A stretch of 59,297 nt of DNA from an uncultured Pelagibacteraceae bacterium (GTDB taxonomy: Bacteria; Pseudomonadota; Alphaproteobacteria; Pelagibacterales; Pelagibacteraceae): contig CACNVV010000005.1 in the NCBI GenBank assembly GCA_902624015.1, forward strand, positions 1 to 59,297, in the 5' to 3' direction. The notes below the pieces were generated by a model, which saw nothing but the letters and a program-made list of their open reading frames with translations, was not told where the DNA came from and ran no database searches. Of the stretch, positions 25,174-34,712 are shown piece by piece. The position numbers and the translations under genes are program-made. Position 1 is the first letter of the stretch. Each line of letters opens with the position of its first letter.

Positions 25174-27270
25174 ATGCCAAAAAAAAAGAAGAAGAAAAGC
25201 AAGGTAAGAAAAAAAAAGTCTAAAATTAGAAAAAAAACCTCAAAAAAGGTGAGGAGAAGATCTAAAGTTAGAAAAAGATCTTCTAAAAAACCAAAAAAAA
25301 GAATTAAAGCAAAAAAGGAAAATGGAAATACACCTCCTGAAGTTGTTATTAAAACAAAACCAGAATGGGTTAAAAGTAGCTTAGCAAACAAAAGTAAATA
25401 CCAGCAAAAATATTCTCAATCTATAAAGAGTAATGATGAATTTTGGAGAAAAGAAGGAAAAAGAATTACTTGGATAAAACCTTATAAAAAAATTAAAGAC
25501 GTAAAATACAGTACAAAAGAAGTAAAAATTAAATGGTTTGAAGATGGTACTTTAAATGCTTCAGCAAATTGCATTGATAGACATTTAAAGGATAAAAAAG
25601 ATAAAACTGCTATTATTTGGGTTGGAGATGATCCAAAAGATAGTCAAAAAATTTCTTACAAACAACTTCATCAAAAAGTTTCTAAAGCAGCAAATGGTTT
25701 AAAAAAATTAGGAATTAAAAAAGGTGACCGTGTAACAATTTATTTAACGATGATTCCAGAGTTAGCAATTTTAATGCTGGCCTGTGTGAGAATTGGTGCA
25801 GTTCATTCGATTATTTTTGGAGGTTTTTCAGCAGACTCTATCTCTGGAAGAGTGAATGATTGCGAGTCTGAATATATAATCACTGCTGATGAAGGAGTGC
25901 GGGGAGGAAAAACTATACCACTGAAATATACAGTTGATGAAGCTATGATGAGTTGTCCAAATGTTAAAAAATGTATAGTTGTTAAACGAACAGGTAATTA
26001 TATCAACTGGGATCAAAATAGAGATGTTTGGTATCATGATTTAATTAAAGATGTTCCTAATCATTGTGAACCTGAAGAAATGAACGCAGAAGATCCTTTA
26101 TTTATTTTATATACTTCGGGTTCAACAGGGAAACCCAAAGGAGTTCTTCATACTACTGGTGGTTATATGGTTTATGCTTCAATGACTCATCAATATATTT
26201 TTAACTACAAACCAAAAGATATTTATTGGTGTACTGCTGATATTGGCTGGGTAACTGGACATAGTTATATAATTTATGGACCACTTTCGAATGGTGCAAC
26301 AACTATAATGTTTGAGGGAATTCCAAATTATCCTGATAGTTCAAGATGGTGGCAAATAGTCGACAAATATAAAGTAAATACATTCTATACAGCTCCAACT
26401 GCAATAAGAGCTTTGATGCGTGAAGGAGATAAACCAGTTAAGAAAACTTCTCGAAAATCACTTAAACTCTTAGGAACGGTGGGAGAACCAATAAATCCAG
26501 AGGCTTGGATGTGGTATTATAAAACTGTAGGTAATTCTAAATGCCCAATTGTAGATACATGGTGGCAGACAGAAACTGGGGGTATAATGATCGCTCCTCA
26601 AACAGGTGCCATTCCTCTTAAACCTGGATCAGCAACAAAACCATTCTACGGAATTAAGCCAGTGCTTGTAGATAAAAATGGAAAAGAAATTAAAGGAGCT
26701 GGTGAGGGAAGACTTTGTATAGCTCAATCGTGGCCTGGACAAATGAGAACGGTATATGGAGATCATCAAAGATTTATCGATACATACTTTTCTCAGTTTA
26801 ATGGAAAATATTTCACTGGTGACGGATGTAGAAGAGATAAAGATGGTTATTACTGGATCACTGGTCGAGTAGATGATGTAATTATTGTTTCAGGGCACAA
26901 CCTAGGAACCGCTGAAATTGAAAGTGCATTTGTTGCTCATCCAAAAGTAGCTGAAGCTGCTGTAGTTGGTTACCCTCACGATATAAAAGGTAATGGTTTG
27001 TATTGTTATGTAACATTAAATGCAGGAGAAAACGAAACAGGCGAACTTGAAAGGGATCTTAAACTTTGGGTTAGAAAACAAATCGGACCTTTGGCAACTC
27101 CAGATCTAATTCATTTTACTCCAGGTCTTCCTAAAACAAGATCAGGAAAAATAATGAGAAGAATACTAAGAAAGATTGCTGCTAATGAGCATGGTCAATT
27201 AGGAGACACGACCACTCTTGCAGATCCAAGTGTTGTTGATAGTTTGGTTGAAAATAGAAAAAATATTTAA
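25174..27270 (+). CDS. acs: Acetyl-CoA synthetase with a polybasic N-terminal tail
   Basis: Activates acetate to acetyl-CoA through acetyl-adenylate. Residues about 52-698 match standard Acs: [17 protein letters not shown], the AMP-binding loop [12 protein letters not shown] at about 313-325, WWQTETGG, the TGRVDDVI hinge, and the adenylating Lys in [15 protein letters not shown]. The first 48 residues are an added tail with 32 Lys or Arg. No in-frame ATG, GTG or TTG exists between the tail and the enzyme body, so the tail is very likely translated. It starts 15 bases after the EVE gene and lies near a symporter pair. Propionate could also be a substrate. Confidence 0.96.
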   Translation: MPKKKKKKSKVRKKKSKIRKKTSKKVRRRSKVRKRSSKKPKKRIKAKKENGNTPPEVVIKTKPEWVKSSLANKSKYQQKYSQSIKSNDEFWRKEGKRITWIKPYKKIKDVKYSTKEVKIKWFEDGTLNASANCIDRHLKDKKDKTAIIWVGDDPKDSQKISYKQLHQKVSKAANGLKKLGIKKGDRVTIYLTMIPELAILMLACVRIGAVHSIIFGGFSADSISGRVNDCESEYIITADEGVRGGKTIPLKYTVDEAMMSCPNVKKCIVVKRTGNYINWDQNRDVWYHDLIKDVPNHCEPEEMNAEDPLFILYTSGSTGKPKGVLHTTGGYMVYASMTHQYIFNYKPKDIYWCTADIGWVTGHSYIIYGPLSNGATTIMFEGIPNYPDSSRWWQIVDKYKVNTFYTAPTAIRALMREGDKPVKKTSRKSLKLLGTVGEPINPEAWMWYYKTVGNSKCPIVDTWWQTETGGIMIAPQTGAIPLKPGSATKPFYGIKPVLVDKNGKEIKGAGEGRLCIAQSWPGQMRTVYGDHQRFIDTYFSQFNGKYFTGDGCRRDKDGYYWITGRVDDVIIVSGHNLGTAEIESAFVAHPKVAEAAVVGYPHDIKGNGLYCYVTLNAGENETGELERDLKLWVRKQIGPLATPDLIHFTPGLPKTRSGKIMRRILRKIAANEHGQLGDTTTLADPSVVDSLVENRKNI

Positions 27271-27890
27271 AACTGGATTAAATCTTTAAACTCTTGTTTA
27301 ACAACATCCCACTTTAAAATCATCGAATTTAAAACAATCTTACGATCTAAAGTTTTTAATTCATCTGCAATTGGAGCCCATTTATATAAAGAGAGTGCAC
27401 TAGGATTAAAAGGTAAGTCTTGATAATAAACATCCCAATTTATTTTCTCTAATCGTTCATCAAAACTTTTCCTAGCTTCATCAATAATATCTAACGGCAT
27501 CTTATTAGAAATTTCGTCATCTAAAATTTTATTGAAAATTTCGTTTGCTTTATGAATATCCTGATAATTGAAATTAACTTTCAAATATGAAAAAGTAAAA
27601 AAAGTTAAGTCTTGTAATGCAACTGAATAAATATTCCATTTAGCAAGATTTACTGATGACATAAATTCGTCATTATCAAAATGAAGAACGTATCTTGTTC
27701 CCATTCTAGTTTTTAGATAATTATATAAAGTAACTTGAGTGGCCCATGCAGATTTAGTTTGAATAAACTGCTCTAATTCATCTAAAGTTTTTATTTTTTT
27801 CTTTGGAATAAACGCCTTAAACATGGCGAATAAATATGTTTTAAAATCTTCAAGTTTTATGTCTCTCCAAGTTAATTTGTATTTTCCCAT
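27267..27890 (-). CDS. Conserved hypothetical protein
   Basis: I do not recognise a named domain. The 207-residue soluble product begins [21 protein letters not shown]. It contains a conserved-looking [28 protein letters not shown] segment (about residues 46-73) and a helix-rich remainder with many Trp, Tyr and Phe. The frame can open at TTG 27911, but the ATG at 27890 is preferred. It converges on acs with a 4-base overlap and is divergent from the symporter pair. The Arg and Tyr pattern recalls short alphaproteobacterial conserved proteins of unknown role. Confidence 0.72.
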   Translation of the reverse strand: MGKYKLTWRDIKLEDFKTYLFAMFKAFIPKKKIKTLDELEQFIQTKSAWATQVTLYNYLKTRMGTRYVLHFDNDEFMSSVNLAKWNIYSVALQDLTFFTFSYLKVNFNYQDIHKANEIFNKILDDEISNKMPLDIIDEARKSFDERLEKINWDVYYQDLPFNPSALSLYKWAPIADELKTLDRKIVLNSMILKWDVVKQEFKDLIQF

Positions 27891-28013
27891 GTTAATTTGT
27901 AAGTGCGCCAATTATATCTTAAAAAAGTAAGTAAATAAGTACCTAATATGATCAATTTTTAGGGTTTTCAAAGCTCTCATAATGGTTATGGTTTCAACCA
28001 GTTATAACTAAAA

Positions 28014-28020
28014 AGAGAGG
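28014..28020 (+). promoter_or_regulatory. Strong Shine-Dalgarno before the symporter small subunit
   Basis: The purine run AGAGAGG at 28014-28020 is 5 bases before the ATG at 28026. Most genes in this window show no clear Shine-Dalgarno, so this one stands out. A similar GAGAGGAC run precedes the large-subunit start at 28286. Confidence 0.65.
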
Positions 28021-28025
28021 TATAA

Positions 28026-28286
28026 ATGTCAAATCAACAAAAACACTGGGAAAAAACCAGGGGATTGTTATTTATAACATTAGCAATCTGGTTTGTTTTC
28101 TCAATTGGCATCTTTCTCTTTGGAGCTGAAATGAACGAGGTCACAGGACCTTTCGGTTATCCGTGGACATACTGGTTTACATGTCAGGGATCTCTTGGCG
28201 CTTTCGTAATCCTAATTTTCTGGTTTGCGAATAGACAAGAAAAAATCGATGAAGAGTTCGGCTTTAGCGAAAGAGAGGACGAATAA
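28026..28286 (+). CDS. Sodium:solute symporter small subunit (DUF4212)
   Basis: Small membrane subunit that accompanies a large ActP-like sodium:solute symporter subunit. The 86 residues contain the family pattern HWEKTRGLLFITLAIWFVFSI in the first helix, FPFGYPWTYWFTCQGSL-type FGYPWTYWFTCQGS before the second helix, and an acidic tail. Its stop overlaps the next gene's ATG (TAATG at 28284-28288). A strong Shine-Dalgarno precedes it, and the codons are richer in C-ending and GGT/GCT types than neighbouring genes, suggesting high expression. Confidence 0.93.
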   Translation: MSNQQKHWEKTRGLLFITLAIWFVFSIGIFLFGAEMNEVTGPFGYPWTYWFTCQGSLGAFVILIFWFANRQEKIDEEFGFSEREDE

Positions 28287-30097
28287 TGAAAGGTAATTTC
28301 ATAGATAATTTGCCTAAAGTTTACGGGATCTATACCGGAGGATTTATAGGTTTCATAATCATTATGGCAATTGCTGAACAGATGGGTATGACAGCTAAAG
28401 CAATCGGTATTGCTTTTGTTGCTTTTACTGTATTCATCTATGCATTAATCGGTTGGCTATCAAGAACAGCCCAAGCAGATGCATATTACGTAGCTGGTAG
28501 GCAAGTACCAACAGTCTTCAACGGAATGGCGACTGCAGCAGACTGGATGTCTGGTGCTTCATTCGTTGCAATGGCGGGTGGTATTTACTTTAAAGGTTAC
28601 GGCTATATGGCTCTACTTGTAGGTTGGACTGGTGGTTACGTGCTTGTTGCATCTTTATTAGCACCATACCTAAGAAAATTTGGCTGTTATACAGTTCCAG
28701 ATTTTATAGGTACTAGATACGGTGGTAATTTAGCTAGATTTAGCGCAGTTGTAGTTTTAACTGTTGCTTCATTTACTTATGTGACTGCACAAATTAACGC
28801 TACAGGTACTATTGCATCTGTTGCACTTGATATCCCATTCCAATACGCAGTTTATGTTGGACTAATAAGTATTTTATTATGTTCAATGTTAGGTGGTATG
28901 AGAGGGGTAACTTGGACACAGGTTGCACAATATATCGTACTAATTATAGCTTACCTACTTCCAGTATTCTGGATCAGTAACAAAATGGGTGCGGGTTTCT
29001 TCCCTCACTTTATGTTAGCTGACGAGGTAGCTAGAATTGGTGAATTAGAACAACAGTTTGGTTTTGTTAAAAACGCAGCTGCTGATCTAAAATCAGTACC
29101 TAAAGGCTTAGCAGGAATAACTAAAGCTCACTCTGCAGTGAACGCTACACCTTGGGCATTTATTTCATTAGCATTAGCGATGATGATGGGAACAGCTTCA
29201 TTACCGCACGTGATGATGAGATACTTTACTACTCCAAGTGTAAAAGCAGCTAGAAAATCAGTAGGTTGGTCATTATTCTTTATCTTCCTACTTTATTCTT
29301 CTGCTCCAATGTTAGCTACATTATCTAAGTTATCATTGATCGACCCGAATTTACCAACAGGTATTATCGGTAAGACATTTGCAGAAGTGGAAGCGATAGA
29401 TTGGTACCAAAACTGGAACCAAGCAAACCTAATGTTTATCAGCGACTTTAACGGAAATGGAACTCTTGAATTAAATGAGTTCTTCATGGGTGGTAAAGCC
29501 GTTGTATTAGCAACACCAGAGATAGCTGGATTACCTTACGTAATTTCAGGTCTAGTTGCTGCAGGAGGTATGGCAGCTGCCATGTCTACTGCCGATGGTT
29601 TGATTCTAGCGATTGCAAACGCTATATCACATGATGTTTACTATAAGATCATTGATCCAAAAGCGGAAACTGCAAAACGACTACTTGTTGCAAGGGTATT
29701 ACTTGTAATAATTGGTTTTGCTGGAGCAACTATTGCAGCAATGGAGATTCAAGGAATCTTAGGTTCAGTTATCTGGGCTTTTGATTTTGCGATGTCTGGA
29801 TTGTTCTTCCCACTTGTACTTGGTGTATGGTGGAAGAGAGCTAATAGACAAGGTGCGATTGCTGGTATGCTAGGTGGTCTAATCGCCGGTGCTTGGTACT
29901 TAATTTGGGTACGAACTGGTGGAAGTGGATTCCTAGGGATTACACAGTTAACATTTGGTATCTTCGGATCAGCTGTAAGTTTAGTTTTAATGGTGGTAGT
30001 TAGTTTAATGACTGCAGAACCAGATAAAGCTACTCAAAAAATGGTTGATGACGTGCGTGTACCGAGTGGTAAATCAATTCTTGGTAAATCACACTAA
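28286..30097 (+). CDS. Sodium:solute symporter large subunit, acetate-type
   Basis: Large subunit of an SSS-family cation:solute symporter, in the clade that pairs with DUF4212 and relates to the acetate permease ActP. The 603 residues have about 13 helices, with DAYYVAGRQVPTVFNGMATAADWMSGASFVAMAG (about 66-99), TASLPHVMMRYFTTPSVKAARKSVGW, and a central GGMAAAMSTADGLILAIANAISHD. Nearby acs suggests acetate or another short carboxylate as substrate (inference). Codon use suggests strong expression, and a clear intrinsic terminator follows the stop. Confidence 0.95.
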   Translation: MKGNFIDNLPKVYGIYTGGFIGFIIIMAIAEQMGMTAKAIGIAFVAFTVFIYALIGWLSRTAQADAYYVAGRQVPTVFNGMATAADWMSGASFVAMAGGIYFKGYGYMALLVGWTGGYVLVASLLAPYLRKFGCYTVPDFIGTRYGGNLARFSAVVVLTVASFTYVTAQINATGTIASVALDIPFQYAVYVGLISILLCSMLGGMRGVTWTQVAQYIVLIIAYLLPVFWISNKMGAGFFPHFMLADEVARIGELEQQFGFVKNAAADLKSVPKGLAGITKAHSAVNATPWAFISLALAMMMGTASLPHVMMRYFTTPSVKAARKSVGWSLFFIFLLYSSAPMLATLSKLSLIDPNLPTGIIGKTFAEVEAIDWYQNWNQANLMFISDFNGNGTLELNEFFMGGKAVVLATPEIAGLPYVISGLVAAGGMAAAMSTADGLILAIANAISHDVYYKIIDPKAETAKRLLVARVLLVIIGFAGATIAAMEIQGILGSVIWAFDFAMSGLFFPLVLGVWWKRANRQGAIAGMLGGLIAGAWYLIWVRTGGSGFLGITQLTFGIFGSAVSLVLMVVVSLMTAEPDKATQKMVDDVRVPSGKSILGKSH

Positions 30098-30106
30098 ATA
30101 ATCTTT

Positions 30107-30137
30107 AAAAGGGGCGATTAATTTCGCCCCTTTTATT
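30107..30137 (+). terminator. Intrinsic terminator after the symporter operon
   Basis: A perfect 11-base stem (arms 30107-30117 and 30124-30134, core GGGGCGA/TCGCCCC) with a 6-base loop is followed by T-rich sequence. It is the clearest hairpin terminator in the window and starts 9 bases after the symporter stop. Confidence 0.9.
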
Positions 30138-30165
30138 TCAATAAATTTTCCAATATAAATTTTGA

Positions 30166-30516
30166 ATGTCAGCAAATTTTCATCCTTTAATATATTTTAT
30201 TGATTATTTGCTTGGAATTATCATGTGGACTCTGATTGGAAGAGTAGCGATGAATATTTTTCAAAGAGAGGACTCACAATTCTTTTTCATGAGAGTATTT
30301 GTGAAATACACCAATCCTCTAATAAAATTATTTAAACCAATCACACCTTCATTTATCATCGGGCCATTGGTGCCCTTATATGTTGCTTGGTTTTTCTACA
30401 TGATTAGATTTTATCTAATGCCTTGGATCTTAGGCTATTCGGTGATGGGAATGTTGTCATTTCCTTTGGAGAGTGAAATTTCTAGACAAATTTATCAATT
30501 TTTTAATTCATTTTAA
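30166..30516 (+). CDS. Membrane protein with YggT-like layout
   Basis: The 116-residue product has a first helix at about residues 8-28 (FIDYLLGIIMWTLIGRVAM), a loop FVKYTNPLIKLFKPITPSFIIGPLVPLY, then a long second hydrophobic stretch (about 70-98). The order helix, NPL-containing loop with several Pro, helix recalls YggT proteins, but conservation is too low to be sure. It lies between the symporter terminator and rpe, on the same strand as rpe (34-base gap). Function unknown. Confidence 0.72.
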   Translation: MSANFHPLIYFIDYLLGIIMWTLIGRVAMNIFQREDSQFFFMRVFVKYTNPLIKLFKPITPSFIIGPLVPLYVAWFFYMIRFYLMPWILGYSVMGMLSFPLESEISRQIYQFFNSF

Positions 30517-30550
30517 TTTTTAAAATTGATACTAGTTAAAATAGTAATCA

Positions 30551-31210
30551 ATGAAAAATATACAAATTTCACCATCAATTTTATCTGCTGATTTTAGTCA
30601 ATTAGGAACGGAAATTAAAAGACTGGAAGAAGGTGGAGCTGATATGATACATGTGGATGTGATGGACGGTCATTTTGTTCCTAATTTAACAATAGGACCA
30701 CCTGTAATTAAAGCCCTTAGAAAACACTGTTCATTAAAATTTGATGTTCATTTAATGATTTCACCAGTACATAAATACATAGAAGCTTACGCCGATGCAG
30801 GAGCTGATATAATTACTATCCATCCCGAAGCAACTGATAATTTAAAAAATTCAATCAAAAAGATAAAAGAGAAAAATAAGAAAGTTGGAGTTTCTCTTAA
30901 TCCTGAAACTAAAATTGATTTAATAATAGATTTATTAGATCAAATAGATTTAGTCTTAATTATGAGTGTAAATCCTGGATTTGGAGGGCAAAAATTCATG
31001 CCAGAAGTTTTAGATAAAATTAAAGAATTAAAAAAAATAAAAGAACAAAAAAAGATGGCTTTTGACATAGAAATTGATGGTGGAATCAATTTTGATAACT
31101 GCAAAAGTGCAATTGATGCCGGTGCTAACATTCTTGTTTCTGGTACTACGGTATTTAAAAGTAATGATGGAGATATAAAAAAAAATATTAATTTATTAAA
31201 ATTAAAATAA
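30551..31210 (+). CDS. rpe: Ribulose-phosphate 3-epimerase
   Basis: Cytosolic TIM-barrel metalloenzyme interconverting ribulose 5-phosphate and xylulose 5-phosphate in the pentose phosphate pathway. In 219 residues I see SILSADFSQLG at the start, MIHVDVMDGHFVPNLTIG with metal-binding His/Asp (about 32-49), FDVHLMI, VLIMSVNPGFGGQKF around 138-152, and DIEIDGGIN with the second Asp. All are typical and intact. It is followed 4 bases later by a heparinase-like gene and then purH, an order often seen in alphaproteobacteria. Confidence 0.97.
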   Translation: MKNIQISPSILSADFSQLGTEIKRLEEGGADMIHVDVMDGHFVPNLTIGPPVIKALRKHCSLKFDVHLMISPVHKYIEAYADAGADIITIHPEATDNLKNSIKKIKEKNKKVGVSLNPETKIDLIIDLLDQIDLVLIMSVNPGFGGQKFMPEVLDKIKELKKIKEQKKMAFDIEIDGGINFDNCKSAIDAGANILVSGTTVFKSNDGDIKKNINLLKLK

Positions 31211-31214
31211 GTTA

Positions 31215-32840
31215 ATGATTAACAAAAATTCCTTAGGCATTTTAGGTCAATTTTATTTTAATATAAAAGATAGCTTTAAATCAATTTATCAAAATTCAAA
31301 TTTTTACGAAAAAAAAATATCAAAAACTTTTGAAAATAGTTTTGAATACAAACCAAGTCCTTATTTACTTTCGTCTATAATTAAATACCAAAATAAGAAA
31401 TATAAAATTGAAGACTTTGCTATAGAATCTATTTGGCAAAATAATTTAAACTCGAAAGATTATGAAAAATTAAATAATTTTTTTTGGTTCTTTAGCTTAG
31501 ATTTAAAATCTTCAAAAAAAACTACGCAAACAGTTATAAAAAATTGGATTTCAAATAATCGTAAATATCAAAAAAAAAGTTGGGAATTTGATCTAACGGC
31601 AAAAAGAATTATTTCATGGTTATCAAATCACAAACTAACTTATGAAGATAGTGACCACGAATATAGATCTACTTTTGATCATATGGTTCAGAAACAAACT
31701 AATCATTTATTAAATGAAATAAAAAATTCAAAAAAAGTCGAAGACAAAATGATTGGATGTGCTGCAATAATTTTGACTGGACTAGCTTACAAAAATGAAA
31801 AACAATATCTAGACAGTGGGTTAAATTTGTTAAGAAATATTATTAAATCTTCAATTGATAACCAGGGTTTTCCAAAATCAAGAAATATCAGACAATTAAT
31901 ATTTTATCTAAAATATTTTATTATAATTAGAGAGTGGTTTAAAGAATCTCAAAAATTAATACCCGAATATGTTGATGAAACTATCTATTATTTAGGATCA
32001 AGTTATGCTTTTGTTTGGCAAAATATAAAGCAGGATATTTTTTTTAATGGTAATTTTTCCTCTGAAAATAGAGAATTTGATCAATATTTAAAAAGGTTTG
32101 GTTATACTTTCAAAAACCAAATTAATGAACTTGGTGGATATGCAATTCTTAAAAATAAAAAAATAATTCTCGCTGCTGATATAGGTTCTAGTCCTAACAA
32201 AACTTTCTCCAACGACTATCAAGCAGGTGCCTTATCTTTTGAAATATTTTCAAATGAAAAAAAATTAATTTCAAATGCTGGTTATTACTCGGATAGAAAT
32301 AATAAATTTAATAAATTATCAAGAAGCACATCTCTTCATTGTGCTTTAACAATTGAGGACTATTCTTCTTGTAATTTTGTTAAGCATCAACAAAATTTGA
32401 TTACTGATAAAGGACTAAAAATATCAAAAAAAAATGTAGTTTTTGAAAATAATTATTGGAAAATATCAGGTACACATGATGGATATTTAATTAAATTTGG
32501 AACCATTTATGAGAGAGAAATTGAGTTTTACCCAGAACAAATGAAATTTATTGGCTATGATAAGTTATTTAGAAAAAATTCAAATAAAGAAATTAAATTT
32601 GATATTAGATTTCATCTAGATCCAAACTCGAAAGTGATGAAAACACAAGATAACAAATCTATACTAATTGAATTAGATGATGAAGGTTGGAAATTTAGTT
32701 GTGATAACTTTGAAATTGATGTTGATAATGGTTTATATTTCGGTAATAAAAATTCATATAAAGAAAACCAAAATATTTTTATCTCAGGTATAAATAATGA
32801 AAAAGAACAGATAATAAAGTGGGAGATAAGTAAATTATAA
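31215..32840 (+). CDS. Heparinase II/III-like protein
   Basis: Protein of the heparinase II/III family, with an alpha-helical toroid followed by a beta-sandwich. The 541 residues include helical NEIKNSKKVEDKMIGCAAIILTG and GFPKSRNIRQLIFYLKYF, then the beta part NELGGYAILKNKKIILAADIG and LISNAGYYSDR. No signal peptide is evident, unlike secreted polysaccharide lyases. Its stop overlaps purH (base 32840). The conserved rpe-heparinase-purH linkage in alphaproteobacteria argues for a house-keeping envelope or polysaccharide role rather than heparin degradation. Confidence 0.85.
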   Translation: MINKNSLGILGQFYFNIKDSFKSIYQNSNFYEKKISKTFENSFEYKPSPYLLSSIIKYQNKKYKIEDFAIESIWQNNLNSKDYEKLNNFFWFFSLDLKSSKKTTQTVIKNWISNNRKYQKKSWEFDLTAKRIISWLSNHKLTYEDSDHEYRSTFDHMVQKQTNHLLNEIKNSKKVEDKMIGCAAIILTGLAYKNEKQYLDSGLNLLRNIIKSSIDNQGFPKSRNIRQLIFYLKYFIIIREWFKESQKLIPEYVDETIYYLGSSYAFVWQNIKQDIFFNGNFSSENREFDQYLKRFGYTFKNQINELGGYAILKNKKIILAADIGSSPNKTFSNDYQAGALSFEIFSNEKKLISNAGYYSDRNNKFNKLSRSTSLHCALTIEDYSSCNFVKHQQNLITDKGLKISKKNVVFENNYWKISGTHDGYLIKFGTIYEREIEFYPEQMKFIGYDKLFRKNSNKEIKFDIRFHLDPNSKVMKTQDNKSILIELDDEGWKFSCDNFEIDVDNGLYFGNKNSYKENQNIFISGINNEKEQIIKWEISKL

Positions 32841-34378
32841 TGAAGAAAAAAATCAAAACAGCTCTCATTTCTGTATCTGATAAAAATAACTTAAAACCAT
32901 TATTAAATATTTTAAAAAAAAACAAAATTAAAATAATTAGCTCGGGTGGCACTTATAAAGAAATTAAAAGATTAAAATTTAATTGTTTTGAAGTGTCTGA
33001 TTTTACCAATTCACCTGAGATTTTGGAGGGTAGAGTAAAAACTCTTCATCCAAAAATCCATGCGGGAATTTTAAATAAGAGAGAGAAAAAATCTCACTTT
33101 AAAGATCTAAAAGATAATGGTTTTGAGAATATTGATTTAGTCATAGTTAATTTTTATCCATTTGAAAACACTCTTAAAAAAACAAAAAACCATAAAAAAA
33201 TTATAGAAAATATAGATGTCGGTGGTCCTACAATGGTTAGGTCTGCAGCCAAAAACTATAATGATGTGACTGTAATTACTTCTTCAGACCAATATAAGGA
33301 ATTAATTGAAGAATTAAAAAAGTTCAAAGGATCCACTTCCTTAAGTTTTAGAGAAAAGTTATCAAGGATAGCTTTCACTGAAACAGCTTATTATGACTCT
33401 GTTATTTCTGACTATTTTAATAAAAAAACAAATACTATTTTTCCAGATAAAAAAATTTTTCATGGAAATCTTACAGAACAACTTAGATACGGAGAAAACC
33501 CTCATCAACAAAGTGCAATCTATTCAAGTAGTTCGAATAAAAATTTAAGACAAATTCATGGAAAACAACTAAGTTTCAATAATTATAATGATATATTTAG
33601 TGCTCTAACAATTTCAAGATCTTTACCAAAGGGTAAAGGAACAGTCATAGTTAAACATGCAAATCCATGTGGAGTTTCTTCAAAAAATAACAATTTAGAT
33701 AGCTATAAATCCGCTCTTTCTTGTGATCCCATAAGTGCTTTTGGTGGAATAGTTTCTTGTAATTTTAAAATTACTAAAAATTTAGCTTTAGAACTAAATA
33801 AATTATTTTTAGAAGTGATTATCGCAAATGGATTTGAAAGTAGTGCTATCAAAATATTAAAAGCTAAAAAAAACTTAAGATTAATTGACGGAACAAATTA
33901 CACATTAGAAGAACTTTTTAAATTTGTATCATTCAACCAAAATATAATGATACAATCAGAGGACTTAAATTTATTTTCAACCAGAAATTTTGAAATCGTT
34001 TCAAAACGAAAACCAACATCAAAACAACTTAAAGATCTTATTTTTGCTTTCAATGTATGCAGATACGTTAAATCAAATGCAATTGTATTGGCATCAAATG
34101 AAACAACTGTTGGTATTGGTTCTGGTCAACCAAGCAGATTAGATAGTTGTCAAATAGCAATAAATAAAATGAAAAAATTTAATCTTCAGAATGATAATTT
34201 AGTTGCTGCTTCAGATGCATTCTTTCCTTTTGTAGATGGTATTGAAAAATTAGTCCAATCTGGTGTTAGAGCAGTAGTTCAGCCATCTGGATCAATAAGG
34301 GATAAAGAAATAATTAACTTTGCAAATGAAACAGATACTGTGCTTCTTTTCTCAAAGACAAGACACTTTAGACATTAG
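32840..34378 (+). CDS. purH: Bifunctional AICAR transformylase / IMP cyclohydrolase
   Basis: Cytosolic enzyme for the last two steps of IMP synthesis, using 10-formyl-tetrahydrofolate. The 512-residue protein starts with the cyclohydrolase domain (TALISVSDKNNL, IISSGGTYKEI, GRVKTLHPKIHAGIL at about 64-78). It continues with the transformylase domain (ENPHQQSAIY, VIVKHANPCGVSS with catalytic Lys-His, ISAFGGIVSCN, SDAFFPFVDGIE). Length and motifs are normal. It converges on phhB with an 11-base overlap. Confidence 0.97.
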   Translation: MKKKIKTALISVSDKNNLKPLLNILKKNKIKIISSGGTYKEIKRLKFNCFEVSDFTNSPEILEGRVKTLHPKIHAGILNKREKKSHFKDLKDNGFENIDLVIVNFYPFENTLKKTKNHKKIIENIDVGGPTMVRSAAKNYNDVTVITSSDQYKELIEELKKFKGSTSLSFREKLSRIAFTETAYYDSVISDYFNKKTNTIFPDKKIFHGNLTEQLRYGENPHQQSAIYSSSSNKNLRQIHGKQLSFNNYNDIFSALTISRSLPKGKGTVIVKHANPCGVSSKNNNLDSYKSALSCDPISAFGGIVSCNFKITKNLALELNKLFLEVIIANGFESSAIKILKAKKNLRLIDGTNYTLEELFKFVSFNQNIMIQSEDLNLFSTRNFEIVSKRKPTSKQLKDLIFAFNVCRYVKSNAIVLASNETTVGIGSGQPSRLDSCQIAINKMKKFNLQNDNLVAASDAFFPFVDGIEKLVQSGVRAVVQPSGSIRDKEIINFANETDTVLLFSKTRHFRH

Positions 34379-34712
34379 ATATTTGATCTATTTTTGCGGC
34401 AAGAATAAAATCACTCTCTGCAAGACCTTTAATAGCATGTGTAAATATTTTAATTCTCGCATAACCCCATCCAAACCATAAATCTGGATGATGACTTTCT
34501 TGTTCAGCAATTTTTCCAACTTTATTTATAAATTCCTGACTCTGTAAAAAATTTTCAAATTTAAAGTTTTTAATTAAATGAAACCCATCAATCTTATCCT
34601 CTATAACTTCCCACCCATCCACTTTTTTTAAGTATTTGTGTATTTCTTCTACATTAAATGGGGGGATATTTCCTTCACATGGAACACATTTCTTACTTGC
34701 TAAATCAGTCAT
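34368..34712 (-). CDS. phhB: 4a-hydroxytetrahydrobiopterin dehydratase (PCD/DCoH family)
   Basis: Small cytosolic enzyme that dehydrates pterin-4a-carbinolamine, regenerating reduced pterin after aromatic amino-acid hydroxylation. The 114 residues carry the active-site motif ESHHPDLWFGWGYARIKIF (about 68-86) with two adjacent His, plus a later His-Ala and Asp as expected. No phenylalanine hydroxylase gene is in the window, so its partner is unknown; in some bacteria PCD has other roles. It overlaps the FkbM-type gene by 8 bases upstream and purH at its end. Confidence 0.9.
   Translation of the reverse strand: MTDLASKKCVPCEGNIPPFNVEEIHKYLKKVDGWEVIEDKIDGFHLIKNFKFENFLQSQEFINKVGKIAEQESHHPDLWFGWGYARIKIFTHAIKGLAESDFILAAKIDQISNV

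Noticed and set aside
25155-25391. Minus-strand open frame rich in Phe and Leu opposite the acs tail
   Set aside because: It is the complement of the Lys/Arg-rich acs tail; a run of AAA/AAG codons always yields a Phe/Leu-rich antisense frame. No start context or family match.
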